64,000 nt of DNA, from positions 1 to 64,000 of the forward strand of contig JBGCGJ010000060.1 in NCBI GenBank assembly GCA_045110675.1, read 5' to 3'. The notes under the pieces are model-generated. The model made no database searches, was not told the DNA's origin, and saw only the letters and a list, made by a program, of their open reading frames with translations. Positions 26,501 to 34,949 of the stretch are shown in pieces. The stretch is from JBALVT01 sp045110675 (GTDB lineage: Bacteria > Pseudomonadota > Gammaproteobacteria > Pseudomonadales > Halieaceae). Within the stretch, counting starts at the first letter, position 1. Each line of letters opens with the position of its first letter. The translations under genes were made by a program, and so were the position numbers.

Positions 26501-26711
26501 CATTCACTTTTTGCTCGATCGGGGTAGCGACAGATTGTTCTACGTTGATCGCATTCGCGCCATTGTAGCTGGCGGACACTTGCACCATTGGCGGTGTTAT
26601 CTCTGGATACTGCGAAACGGGTAGGCTGCGTAGAGAAACCAGGCCCAGAATAACAATGAATATTGCTATGACCATGGCGACGATTGGCCGGCGTACGAAA
26701 AACTCTGCCAT
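23544..26711 (-). CDS. RND multidrug efflux permease, HAE1 (AcrB/MexB) family
   Basis: 1055 residues, the family's usual length. Starts with MAEFFVRRPIVAMVIAIFIV; proton-relay aspartates in TM4 are present (GIVVDDAIVVVEA, about residue 405). Porter-domain landmarks such as ARIPGVGLAEVLGG and the C-terminal TM9-12 block (ILAAQYESWSLPISVLAGTP, MLIGMAAKNAILIVEFAK) are intact. GGGAG before the ATG lies in the end of the adaptor gene. Pumps lipophilic compounds from the periplasm out of the cell; substrate range not deducible. Confidence 0.95.
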   Translation of the reverse strand: MAEFFVRRPIVAMVIAIFIVILGLVSLRSLPVSQYPEITPPMVQVSASYNGANAINVEQSVATPIEQKVNGVEGMIYMTSTNSSDGRMGLDVSFEVGTDLDMANVLTQNKVSEAQASLPEEVKRQGVTVKKKLSFPLLLVSLVSPEGTYDDTFLTNYASLNLVDELARIPGVGLAEVLGGSVTEYAMRIWIKPDQLAKLNLTVSDISNAIKAQNALVPAGQIGGEPAPAGTEFTYTVTTGSRFETPEEFGKVVLRANPDGSQVLLRDVARIELGSQSYLYKVRLDGKAAALIQVFQLPDANGLEVAAEVFAALDAVSKNFPDDVEYVVSLDTTKPIQAGIDEIVVTLFQAVFLVILVVYIFLQSARATLIPTIAVPVSLIGAFAVFPLLGFTINTLSLLGLVLAIGIVVDDAIVVVEAVATRMEKGMNSRDATVEAMREVSGPIVATSLALIAVFVPVAAMDGITGSLYQQFAITIAIAVAISSLNALTLSPALAATLMKAPGEEKSPFDKFFASFNRWFDKATEKFMMLTGYFTEKIGRAAVLLTALVAGLVMAFQFLPAGFVPEEDQAYIMAGVVMPEGASLQRTDAVMERVEAIIAEYDAIESANVIAGFSILSGTLQPNAGMVFIQLKEWEERSDAQDHAREIVRRLNRDFAVGIKEGVAFAFGPPAIPGLGTGSGFTMMLQDKGGNTPEYLFEQAYAFIQAANARPEVVGAQTLFRPNSPQIFLDIDDAKALKLGVPLSEVSTSIGAFLGGTYVNDFNRFGRLYRVFVQAEPEYRASEDGLDMFYVRNSNGDSVPLSAIVETSRTSGPQFTNRFNLSSTAKITGQSGAGFSSAQTLKALEEVAGQTLPPGMTIGWADMSYQEKAAAGSATVIFAMALLFVFLILAAQYESWSLPISVLAGTPIAVFGAVAGLWLARLFSESYENNVFAQIGLVMLIGMAAKNAILIVEFAKVESERGKTAVEAAMSAARSRFRPILMTAFAFILGVMPLLIASGAGAEARKVMGMTVFSGMLVATLIGVLVVPALYVIVDRYIARGGSAKKAVDGPGEER

Positions 26712-26714
26712 GAC

Positions 26715-27908
26715 TCAGCTCCCGATGTCGCTACTAGCTTCCACCGGGTTGTCAAACTCGGTCACAACGGGCTTCACTACCGCCCCCTCTTTCAGACGAA
26801 GTAAACCCTCGATCGCCACGGCGTCGCCGACTTCAAGGCCGGATTTCACCACCGTCATTCGCCCCACCTGTGGCCCGAGCTCTACCGGCTTCAGTACCAC
26901 CTTGCCATCGGGGTTTACGACAAACACTCGAAATTTTCCCTGTAATTCCGAGAGTGCCCGCTGCGGGATGAGTAGAGCATCGGAGATTAAGTCGATTGCA
27001 AGTCTCGCGCGTGCAAACTGTCCCGCCACTATTGTCGAGCCCGGATTTGGAAAGTCTGCTTCGAGAGTGAAGGTGCCTGTCTCGGGATTGATCGCCGCGT
27101 CCGACCCTACTATTTTCCCCTTGTGTTGGTGCAACGAACCATCTGCCAGAAAAAGCTCGACCGGTGGCGATTGCTCGCGAGCCTCAGTAGCTTGTGATTC
27201 AAGCTGGCGTTCCTCCGATAATCTGCGGCTGATCTGTATGAAGTCCCGTTCGCTGATGGAGAATTGCACCCGGATTGGATCGTTCAGCGAAACATAAGTC
27301 AAAACAACGGGATTTGGTGAGGCCCCAACAAATTCTCCCACTTCGGCTTCAGAGATACCGATATGGCCAGCGATGGGCGAGTAAATACTGGCGTAGCCCA
27401 GCTCGATGTTCGCCAGCTCGACACTTGCCTGCGCTGCCTTAAGAGAACCCAAAGCCGCATCTTTCTGTGCGATTGCCGCGTCGAGGTCCTGTTGGCTAAC
27501 CGCGTGCATTTTGGCAAGCGGTTCAATTCTCTCCAAATCAGCGATCGATTTGGCCACCTGGGTTTGAGCTTCGGCTAATCTACCCTGAGCTTCCGCCAGC
27601 TTTGCCCGAAAGGGACGCGCTTCGATTGTATATAGGAGTTGGCCAGCTTCAACCTCGCCGCCCTCGAAGAAATTTCTACTTTCCAGAACACCCTGCACCC
27701 GCGCTCTTATCGGTACATCAGTGGAGCCTAGGGTTTGCCCGACGAAATCTTGTCGAATAGTGGTGTCGCGTTGCACCACCTCAACCACTTTGATCTCTGG
27801 TGGTGGGCGCACGGGCGCTTCCTGGGCGCTGCAGGCTATGAGCAGGCCTGAGCACGCAAGCAGTGTTAACGCGATGCTAAGATTGCTCCCTGGAGTTCGA
27901 TCGGACAT
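26715..27908 (-). CDS. RND efflux periplasmic adaptor (AcrA/MexA-like)
   Basis: 397 residues; lipobox LLIACSA, so a lipid-anchored membrane fusion protein. Lipoyl/barrel-sandwich halves: VPIRARVQGVLESRNFFEGG and ELGYASIYSPIAGHIGISEA, separated by a helical hairpin (AKLAEAQGRLAEAQTQVAKS). Followed by beta-barrel and membrane-proximal domains (ALLIPQRALSELQGKFRVFV). First gene of the three-gene operon, gap to the permease 3 bp. GAGGAAA before the ATG. Confidence 0.93.
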   Translation of the reverse strand: MSDRTPGSNLSIALTLLACSGLLIACSAQEAPVRPPPEIKVVEVVQRDTTIRQDFVGQTLGSTDVPIRARVQGVLESRNFFEGGEVEAGQLLYTIEARPFRAKLAEAQGRLAEAQTQVAKSIADLERIEPLAKMHAVSQQDLDAAIAQKDAALGSLKAAQASVELANIELGYASIYSPIAGHIGISEAEVGEFVGASPNPVVLTYVSLNDPIRVQFSISERDFIQISRRLSEERQLESQATEAREQSPPVELFLADGSLHQHKGKIVGSDAAINPETGTFTLEADFPNPGSTIVAGQFARARLAIDLISDALLIPQRALSELQGKFRVFVVNPDGKVVLKPVELGPQVGRMTVVKSGLEVGDAVAIEGLLRLKEGAVVKPVVTEFDNPVEASSDIGS

Positions 27909-28453
27909 ACGGTAGATTTCCTCACAAAAAGCTTTGTTGATGTGCCTAGTCGTTCAGTCTAAGGCCATGGCTTCAGCCGTATTTTGGCTAGCTTCCCAAA
28001 TATGACTATTTACTTGTTCATCGAGCAATTGCGCTCAGCTCGATCGGAGTGCTATGAATTGTGCGGAGAGTCAGTAAACAATTGGCCACGGTACAACAAG
28101 GTGTTGTTCATCTGCAGACCTTGAATAAACTTACAAAAAAACTGCACTCTAAGCCGCAGCGCCGACACTATTCATCCTTGACCAGAGGTCAGCTAGAACC
28201 AGGACACACGAACCACGGTTACTCTAGCTCAAAACTTTAGTTGATTCTATAAGCGGTGTCTCCTGCTTAGTGGATTTGCCGCCTTTAACACCTGCTTCAT
28301 TGCTCGCTTACTAAGAAACCTTTGTTCTCGACTCAACTGCCGCCCTTCATAATCAATTTTTGTTCGGTTATTGTCTTGGTTTGAGTGGTTTTCATTGGTA
28401 GCTTTGAATATATTCTTTAGCACACGTTGCTGCATCTCGCGAGAGAAACCCAT
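27909..28453. promoter_or_regulatory. intergenic region between efflux operon and alkylsulfatase
   Basis: 545 bp, divergent promoters expected. It holds a perfect 6-3-6 palindrome at 28093-28107 (ACAACA, AGG, TGTTGT), of the size bound by a dimeric repressor, about 185 bp upstream of the adaptor start. A minus-strand frame at 28247-28435 could code a basic 62-residue peptide but has no ribosome-binding site. Nothing else recognised. Confidence 0.4.
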
Positions 28454-30265
28454 ATGAGAAACAACCGTAGTTCGAAACTCTTTTTGATCAGGCTTGCCGT
28501 CGCTACGGCGGCAATGTGCACTGTATTTCACGCCAAGGCTCAAGCAGAAACGACACAGGAGATTGTTCCCGCCAGCATTCATCCTGAATTGCGAGCCCAC
28601 ACCGAACACTTCGCCAAAAAAGTTTATAAAGTAGGCGAAAACGTCTACAGCGCCGTTGGTTGGAATGTCGCCGGGATTGTCATGATAGAAGGCGATGACG
28701 GTATTATTTTGGTAGACGCAGGTTTAAGCCCCGCTACCGGTGCGCAGGTGATGGAGGAGTTTCGAAAGATCACCGACAAACCGGTTGTCGCCGTGATTTA
28801 CAGTCATTTCCACCATGATCATGTGGCGGGCATCAAGGGCTTGGTTTCTGCCGAGGAAGTTGAAGCTGGCAAGGTAGCCATTTACGCGCATTCCAGTTTG
28901 GTTACCAATCTCGTTGATGAAAGTGCGCTGTTGGGGCCGGTGACTGCAATGCGAACGGGATACACCTTCGGCTTTTTTCTCGACGGTGCTGATACCCGGG
29001 GAATGAACGCCGCTATCGGTCCGATAGCCATAGGCGGTAAGCCGGGGACATTTATTGCGCCTACACATCTGATTGACGACCAGCTCAATGTGACAATCGC
29101 CGGGGTAGAGCTGCAGATACTGCATGCTCCCAGCGAGGCACCGGATGAGTTGGCGGTTTATCTGCCGGAGAGTCGCATACTGATCGATACGGAAGTCATT
29201 CAGGGCCCCACCTTTCCGAATATGTACACCCTGCGTGGCACTCGATTTCGCGACCCAGTTAAGTGGGTTCAGAGTATAGACCGACTTCGTAAAATTGAGG
29301 CCCTGCATCTGGTACCGACACATGGGCAACCCGTCTCCGGCCAGGCAAAGGTGGAAGAGGTACTGAGAATGTCCCGGGACGGCATCCAATATGTGCACGA
29401 CCAAACCGTGCGCCATATGAACAGAGGCCTCACCCCGGATGAACTGGCGCAAACAGTTAAGCTTCCCAGGCATTTGTTCGAGTACACGCCCTATCTGAGA
29501 CAATACTACGGCACCGTGGAACAGGCGGTCCGCGAAATTTATGTCGGTTACCTGGGTTGGTATGAAGGTGATCCCGTGGGGCTCAGCCCGATCCCTCCGC
29601 CGGAACGGGCTCGACGACTCGTCGAATTGATGGGAGGGCGGCAGGTGGTCCTGGGTGCTTCCCGGAAAGCCTATGGCGAGGGGGACTATCAATGGTCGGC
29701 GGAACTGGCGAGCTATCTCATAAGGATTGACCGGGATGACATGGAGTCTCGAAGACTCAAGGCCAATGCCTTCCGACGTCTGGGCTATGCGAGTATGAAC
29801 ATTAACTGGAGAAACTGGTATCTGACCTCGGCCAGGGAATTGGAAGGCCTTCTGGATACCGCCGCTATCACTCGTCAAATCGCGAATGTGATGATGCCTC
29901 CCGATATGATTACGGAGGTATCCGCGGAAACCGCTATTCAGGGATGGACCACTCGTCTAATAGCTGAGGATACCCTACAGATTCAGCGTTCTATCACGTT
30001 TGAATTCGAAGATCTCAACAACGCTTATGCGCTTACTATTCGGAACGGAGTGTGTCAGTTTGATAAAGATCCCGAGGCGGAGTCAGATCTTCACCTGACG
30101 CTGACAAAGCCTGTGTTCGACAAAATACAATTAAAGCAAACCACGATTTTGCGTGCCGTCGCAGCGGGAGAGATAAATCTGCGGGGTGATAGGCATATGC
30201 TAGAGCAATTTCTTGGCTATTTTGAGGAAGCCGGTAGCACTCCGATCTCATTGACGGTTCGATAA
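28454..30265 (+). CDS. secreted alkylsulfatase (SdsA1/BDS1-like, metallo-beta-lactamase fold)
   Basis: 603 residues from ATG 28454 (GAGAG upstream), signal peptide to about residue 33 (TVFHAKAQA-ET). Metal-binding HFHHDHVAG (HxHxDH) at about residue 118, followed by the dimerisation and C-terminal SCP2-like domain (FEFEDLNNAYALTIRNGVCQ). Also APDELAVYLPESRILIDTEV near 235. Hydrolyses primary alkyl sulfates such as SDS to alcohol plus sulfate. Slightly shorter than SdsA1 (about 650). Divergent from the RND pump, which would suit detergent defence; a terminator-like hairpin follows. Confidence 0.9.
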   Translation: MRNNRSSKLFLIRLAVATAAMCTVFHAKAQAETTQEIVPASIHPELRAHTEHFAKKVYKVGENVYSAVGWNVAGIVMIEGDDGIILVDAGLSPATGAQVMEEFRKITDKPVVAVIYSHFHHDHVAGIKGLVSAEEVEAGKVAIYAHSSLVTNLVDESALLGPVTAMRTGYTFGFFLDGADTRGMNAAIGPIAIGGKPGTFIAPTHLIDDQLNVTIAGVELQILHAPSEAPDELAVYLPESRILIDTEVIQGPTFPNMYTLRGTRFRDPVKWVQSIDRLRKIEALHLVPTHGQPVSGQAKVEEVLRMSRDGIQYVHDQTVRHMNRGLTPDELAQTVKLPRHLFEYTPYLRQYYGTVEQAVREIYVGYLGWYEGDPVGLSPIPPPERARRLVELMGGRQVVLGASRKAYGEGDYQWSAELASYLIRIDRDDMESRRLKANAFRRLGYASMNINWRNWYLTSARELEGLLDTAAITRQIANVMMPPDMITEVSAETAIQGWTTRLIAEDTLQIQRSITFEFEDLNNAYALTIRNGVCQFDKDPEAESDLHLTLTKPVFDKIQLKQTTILRAVAAGEINLRGDRHMLEQFLGYFEEAGSTPISLTVR

Positions 30266-30311
30266 GCGCCAGAAGCTTTGCGAGGTCTCACCGAATTGGC
30301 TGGAATTCTAT

Positions 30312-30363
30312 AGGCGAGGTCAACGTCGATTCCGTGACGCTCGCCTTGGTGCATCGGTTTTTT
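30312..30363 (+). terminator. hairpin with downstream T run after alkylsulfatase
   Basis: AGGCGAG at 30312-30318 pairs with CTCGCCT at 30340-30346, with an inner TCA/TGA pair; a TTTTTT run follows at 30358-30363. The 11 bases between stem and T run make it an imperfect intrinsic terminator. Confidence 0.5.
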
Positions 30364-30375
30364 AGCGCCTGCAGT

Positions 30376-31737
30376 CTATGCTAAAACCGGTACGTCTTTC
30401 ATCGCCTCGGCAATGGCTTCATCTGAAAGCTCCAGATCCACCATCTCGCCGCGCATGTATTTCTCATAAGAAGCGAGGTCCAGGTGTCCGTGACCACACA
30501 ATGCTGTGAGTATGACTTTCTCCTCACCGCTTTCCTTGCAAGCCAACGCCTCGCGTATTGCAGCGGCAATAGCGTGCGTAGGCTCTGGTGCTGGCACAAT
30601 GCCCTCAGTGCGGGCAAATTGTACCGCGCCTGCGAAACACTCGGTTTGCGGAATGGAAATAGCCTCCACCAGGCCGAGGTTATACACATGAGATACCAAC
30701 GGTGCCATGCCGTGATAGCGCAGGCCGCCTGCGTGAATTGGCTCGGGGATGAAGGAGTGTCCAAGTGTGTGCATCTTCATTAGCGGTGTTAGTCCCGCCG
30801 TGTCTCCGAAGTCGTAACGATATTCGCCCTTTGTCAGAGTTGGGCAGGCAGTAGGCTCTACACAGCGAATAGTCGGATTCATATTGCCCGCCATTTTTTC
30901 GCGCAGGAAGGGGAATGCCAGGCCGCCAAAATTGGAGCCACCGCCAGTACATCCCACCAATACGTCCGGTACCTCTCCGACTTTCGCCAGTTGCAGCAGC
31001 GCTTCTTCGCCGATCACGGTTTGATGCAGGAGCACATGGTTGAGTACGCTGCCCAGGGCGTAGCGAATTTCGTCGCTCACGACAGCTTCGCTCACAGCTT
31101 CAGAAATGGCGATGCCCAATGAGCCGGGGTGATCCGGATCTTGTGCCAGCAGAGAACGGCCAAATTCAGTGACTTCTGAGGGACTGGGGTGCACTTTGCC
31201 ACCCCACACTTCCATCATCGTTCGACGGTGCGGCTTGGCGCGGTAAGAAGCCGCCACTTGCCAAACCTCGCACTCCAGACCGAACTGTGCGCAGGCGAAG
31301 GCCAAAGAACTGCCCCATTGGCCTGCGCCGGTTTCGGTAGTCAGTTTCTTGACGCCTTCTTTGGCGTTGTAATACACCTGCGGTACGGCTGTGTTTGGTT
31401 TGTGTGAGCCCGCTGGGCTTACGCCTTCGTACTTGTAGAAAATCTTCGCTGGTGTATCTAGCAATTTTTCCAGACGACGCGCTCGAAACAAGGGGCTGGG
31501 ACGCCACAGGCGGTAGACATCCAACACTTCGCCGGGGATGTCGATATAGCGCTCGGTACTCATTTCCTGATCGATCAGCGCCTTAGGGAACAGGGCCGCA
31601 AAGTCTTCGGCGGTAGCCGGCTGCAGTGTACCGGGGTGCAGTTGTGGGGGTGGGGGCTCGGGAAGATCAGGTACAACGTTATACCACTGGGTTGGTTGTT
31701 CACTTTCGTCCAATAGAATTTTCGTGTAGTCACTCAT
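30376..31737 (-). CDS. trpB2: TrpB-like PLP enzyme (TrpB2 subfamily)
   Basis: 453 residues. N-terminal extension typical for TrpB2 (WYNVVPDLPEPPPPQLHPGT), PLP lysine in GVSPAGSHKPNTAVP (about residue 121), ETGAGQWGSSLAFAC, and the phosphate loop GCTGGGSNFGGLAF. TrpB2 makes tryptophan from indole and serine; no trpA or other trp gene is adjacent, which is normal for this stand-alone form. AAGGAA before the ATG. Confidence 0.88.
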   Translation of the reverse strand: MSDYTKILLDESEQPTQWYNVVPDLPEPPPPQLHPGTLQPATAEDFAALFPKALIDQEMSTERYIDIPGEVLDVYRLWRPSPLFRARRLEKLLDTPAKIFYKYEGVSPAGSHKPNTAVPQVYYNAKEGVKKLTTETGAGQWGSSLAFACAQFGLECEVWQVAASYRAKPHRRTMMEVWGGKVHPSPSEVTEFGRSLLAQDPDHPGSLGIAISEAVSEAVVSDEIRYALGSVLNHVLLHQTVIGEEALLQLAKVGEVPDVLVGCTGGGSNFGGLAFPFLREKMAGNMNPTIRCVEPTACPTLTKGEYRYDFGDTAGLTPLMKMHTLGHSFIPEPIHAGGLRYHGMAPLVSHVYNLGLVEAISIPQTECFAGAVQFARTEGIVPAPEPTHAIAAAIREALACKESGEEKVILTALCGHGHLDLASYEKYMRGEMVDLELSDEAIAEAMKDVPVLA

Positions 31738-31922
31738 CTGGGGTTCCTTGCGTGTGGAATGTGTCTTGTGTATTTATGGGTAAAAACTTTTCGGAACATA
31801 CTATCGAACCCGATTGAGATTTCCTAACAAACTAGGGAGGTTTTTCGTTGGTATTCTTTTAATATAGGTCTCTCAATGCAGGCCTCTGAATGAGGAACAC
31901 TGAAGGCGGCCACCAGAACTTC

Positions 31923-32384
31923 TCAGCTCCCGCCGGGCTCTCGGGCAATATTCAGTGTGCGCGTTGCCAGCTGAATTTCACGCAGAAACAATATCAGCGC
32001 TGCAATCAGCAAAAGCAATGCGAGTACAAAGAGACCTATAACCAGCACCTCGATGTGCAATTGCAGCAGCACAATAATGAAAAGGCTGGCGATTAAAGTA
32101 CACACAACTAACGCTGAACTGGTGCAAAGGCCGATGGATATGTTGGTGAGATGAGCACGCCGCATCAAAATCTTGTGCTCACGCCTGGCCGACCGAAGGT
32201 GTTCCTCATCTTGCAGCGTCGCAATGCGACTGCTGACGATACGATCGCGGTCAATAATACGGCCTAGTCGCCCCGACATAACACTTAAAAAGCCAGCTAT
32301 ACCCGCCAGTAAGAAAACAGGAGCCACCGACAACTGAATCAGTTGAGCAATACTGGTGTAATCGGGAAAATCTAACATGCGCAT
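31923..32384 (-). CDS. DUF2721 membrane protein
   Basis: 153 residues with a TM near 15-38 (APVFLLAGIAGFLSVMS), a basic/acidic cytoplasmic loop with GRLGRIIDRDRIVSSRI and an HKILMRRAHLTNISI segment, then two adjacent TMs (about 85-135). This is the conserved DUF2721 layout. Function unknown. The second methionine (32378) is an equally possible start. Downstream of it on the same strand is trpB2, with 185 bp between. Confidence 0.82.
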   Translation of the reverse strand: MRMLDFPDYTSIAQLIQLSVAPVFLLAGIAGFLSVMSGRLGRIIDRDRIVSSRIATLQDEEHLRSARREHKILMRRAHLTNISIGLCTSSALVVCTLIASLFIIVLLQLHIEVLVIGLFVLALLLLIAALILFLREIQLATRTLNIAREPGGS

Positions 32385-32523
32385 AGCATAGCGGATATTG
32401 CCCAGCGCTACTGCCGTAAAATCAGTTTTGCAGTAAATTTTTCTGAATAGTTGGTTAGCGTATAGTACTCAAAGAACGACTTTTTCACGTGCTGGTTTCA
32501 CAGGCGTTATCAGGGGTAGAAAG

Positions 32524-33408
32524 ATGCAAATATTACTGACGGGTGCCACTGGATTCATAGGCGAACTGCTGTGTGAGTGGCTTGTCGGTCAGGGCCATCG
32601 TCTCACTGTCCTAACTCGCAGTCCTCAGGCTCAGACATCCGCTTGCTTTTACCTTGATAATCTCGATGCAGTTAATAATCACGAGTGTTTCGACGCCGTG
32701 ATTAATCTCGCCGGCGCGTCGTTGGCTGATCAGCGGTGGACGCCTGCGTATAAGCAGGAAATTATCGCCAGTCGGTTAAACACCACGCACGCCGTTTTAA
32801 ATCTGTTGTATCGACTGGAACGCAAGCCAGCGGTTTTACTCAGCGCCAGCGCGATAGGCTATTACGGCCATCATGGCGATGAAAAATTGGATGAGTCAGG
32901 AAGCGCGACTCCCGGTTTTTCTCAGGACTTGTGTCAACGCTGGGAGGAGCTGGCTTTAACCGCGCAAGAACAGGGGGTGCGTGTTTGCCTGCTGCGCCTG
33001 GGCGTTGTGCTCGATAGTGGTGGTGGCCCATTTGAGCGAATGGCTCAACCTTTTAACTTTGGTGTTGCCAATTGGTTGGGTAGTGGCCACCAGTGGTTGA
33101 GTTGGGTACATCGTAAAGATGTGATTCGAGCCATGGCTTATTTGTTGGAGCGCGATGAGCTTCAAGGCGCGTTCAATATCACAGCCCCGGAGGCGGTAAC
33201 CAGCCGTGGGTTCTGCGATGCGATGAAGCGACACAAACGGACTTTTCTTAGTGTTCCGGTTCCGTCTGTTGTATTGCGCTTGATGGTCGGTGAAATGGCC
33301 GAGGAATTATTGCTAAGCGGTCAACGAGTGGTGCCTGCAGCACTCAATGACGCCGGTTTCAGATTCCATTTCCCGGATCTCGACTCGGCTCTTACTGATA
33401 TTGTGTAA
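32524..33408 (+). CDS. TIGR01777 family epimerase (YfcH-like, extended SDR)
   Basis: 294 residues. NAD(P) motif TGATGFIG at 6-13, INLAGASLADQRWTPAYKQE with the family's AGxxxxxxRW pattern at about 63, SASAIGYYG at about 113 (catalytic Tyr region), and a C-terminal PVPSVVLRLMVGEMAEELLL helix as in YfcH. AGGGGT precedes the ATG. Substrate unknown; these proteins often accompany division or photolyase loci, but not here. Confidence 0.9.
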   Translation: MQILLTGATGFIGELLCEWLVGQGHRLTVLTRSPQAQTSACFYLDNLDAVNNHECFDAVINLAGASLADQRWTPAYKQEIIASRLNTTHAVLNLLYRLERKPAVLLSASAIGYYGHHGDEKLDESGSATPGFSQDLCQRWEELALTAQEQGVRVCLLRLGVVLDSGGGPFERMAQPFNFGVANWLGSGHQWLSWVHRKDVIRAMAYLLERDELQGAFNITAPEAVTSRGFCDAMKRHKRTFLSVPVPSVVLRLMVGEMAEELLLSGQRVVPAALNDAGFRFHFPDLDSALTDIV

Positions 33409-33458
33409 GACCTTGTTCGCCGCAATACTGCCTGCCAGTTTGGCGAGACCAGGGAGAG

Positions 33459-34769
33459 CTATTTTCCAGCAGGTATTCTTTCCTGCGGGTGCGGAATCAG
33501 AATGGCGGCGATCAGCAGGACAACAAGAACGCTGAGACATAACCACTCCGCAGCGGCATAACTGCCAGATATATCCAAACCAACACTGAACAAGGCGGGT
33601 CCAATAGCGCTGCCAAACACCATCGCTGAAGTACACAAACCGCTGATTTCGCCCAGATGCAGCGGGCCAAAATTGCGAATAAAGGCCAGATTCGAAAGAA
33701 CGGACCACAGTCCTCCAGCGCCGCCGAACCCGATAACCAACAGCCAGTAACCCCACTGGGATTCCAGGTTCAACAAGCCCCATGCACCGCCGATGAAGCC
33801 CAGTAACATCGCTATCAAAAAAGGCTTCAGCCCACGGCTGTCCGCCATCCAGCCCGCCAATAGGTTGATGGCAGTAGAAGCGATAGCCATCGGCAAAAAG
33901 TACCCAAAGGCCTCACTCTGGCTGCGTCCTGCCTCGGCGAATACTGACACAATGTGGAAAGTGACCGCTGTTCCGAACAGTGCGTGAATCGACAGGCTAA
34001 GCGCGAAAATCCAGAACACAGGGCTTCTTCTCGCCTGCTCCAAAGTTGCGCTGTAAGGTTCAGCGATGTCACTGCCCGCTTTCGGGCCAGAAGAACCATC
34101 AATGTGTACGCCGCAATCTGTTGGGTTGTCTCGCAAGAAGATATACGCGATGACAGCAAAGCCAGCACAGCCGAGAGCTAGCCACCAAAGCGAGTTGCGC
34201 CAGCCGAAACTGGCTATTAACCACGCCAGACCAAGTGGGGCCAAAGAAAAGCCGAGACTAACAAACAATCCCCGGGCACTGCTGACCAAACCGCGGCGCT
34301 TCTCGAACCAGAGCAATAGCACATTCCGAGACGCGCTCGTGAGTACGCCTTGACCAAAAAAGCGCACACCGAAGTAGCCCAGCAAGATAAGTGCAAATGC
34401 CGTGGCTGTGCCGCCTCCGAGCGCTTTCATCAGCGCTTCTGTGGATGAGATAAATACCAACATCAACGCCAGAGCGATACTAGCGATCGCCGTCATTACT
34501 CGACCACCCAGGTGGTCGTACCATCTTCCAGCGCGGGTCAGCATCAGGGAAGAGCCCACTGTGCCAATTAAATAGGCGAGGGAGAGTTCCGTGCGGCTTA
34601 AGCCCAGCACTTCTATCAGCGGATCGGTAAAAACAGCGAGGCCCATGGTTTGGCCGGGAATACTGAATAAAAACCCGAGTGTACTGATGAGCCAGATTAT
34701 CCAGCCGTAAAAAAACGGCAGGCGTTTAATATTGAAGGGCCAATTGGGGGCGGGGGATAGGGTATTCAC
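33459..34769 (-). CDS. MFS transporter
   Basis: 436 residues, 12 predicted membrane segments, GTG start. MFS motif A variant in RAGRWYDHLGGRVMTAIAS between TM2 and TM3, and a long central loop after TM6 (DNPTDCGVHIDGSSG). The NPxDxG loop and overall shape recall the OFA/monocarboxylate-type MFS group. Divergent from the TonB receptor at 34950; convergent with the epimerase. Substrate unknown. Confidence 0.87.
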   Translation of the reverse strand: MNTLSPAPNWPFNIKRLPFFYGWIIWLISTLGFLFSIPGQTMGLAVFTDPLIEVLGLSRTELSLAYLIGTVGSSLMLTRAGRWYDHLGGRVMTAIASIALALMLVFISSTEALMKALGGGTATAFALILLGYFGVRFFGQGVLTSASRNVLLLWFEKRRGLVSSARGLFVSLGFSLAPLGLAWLIASFGWRNSLWWLALGCAGFAVIAYIFLRDNPTDCGVHIDGSSGPKAGSDIAEPYSATLEQARRSPVFWIFALSLSIHALFGTAVTFHIVSVFAEAGRSQSEAFGYFLPMAIASTAINLLAGWMADSRGLKPFLIAMLLGFIGGAWGLLNLESQWGYWLLVIGFGGAGGLWSVLSNLAFIRNFGPLHLGEISGLCTSAMVFGSAIGPALFSVGLDISGSYAAAEWLCLSVLVVLLIAAILIPHPQERIPAGK

Positions 34770-34949
34770 AGGCGCATTATTCTATCGCTGCTGTCGCCCT
34801 AGGCCAATGGAAATAGGCGCAAAGTGAGTCTGTATTTAACGCAATTGCGTTCACATCGACGTTTTTGGCTTGTACTACGCTAAGGTATTCAGATTTTGAA
34901 ATTTCTAGGTTAGGGTAAGCGATTTAGTTAACCGCACAGAGTCAATAGA

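Noticed and set aside
28247..28609. Minus-strand frame that could code a basic peptide between the RND operon and the alkylsulfatase
   Set aside because: The 28433-28435 ATG has no ribosome-binding site, and the longer version runs antisense into the alkylsulfatase signal peptide. No family resemblance.
30376..31737. A tryptophan operon around the TrpB-like gene
   Set aside because: Neighbours are DUF2721 and an alkylsulfatase; no trpA, trpC or leader attenuator is visible.
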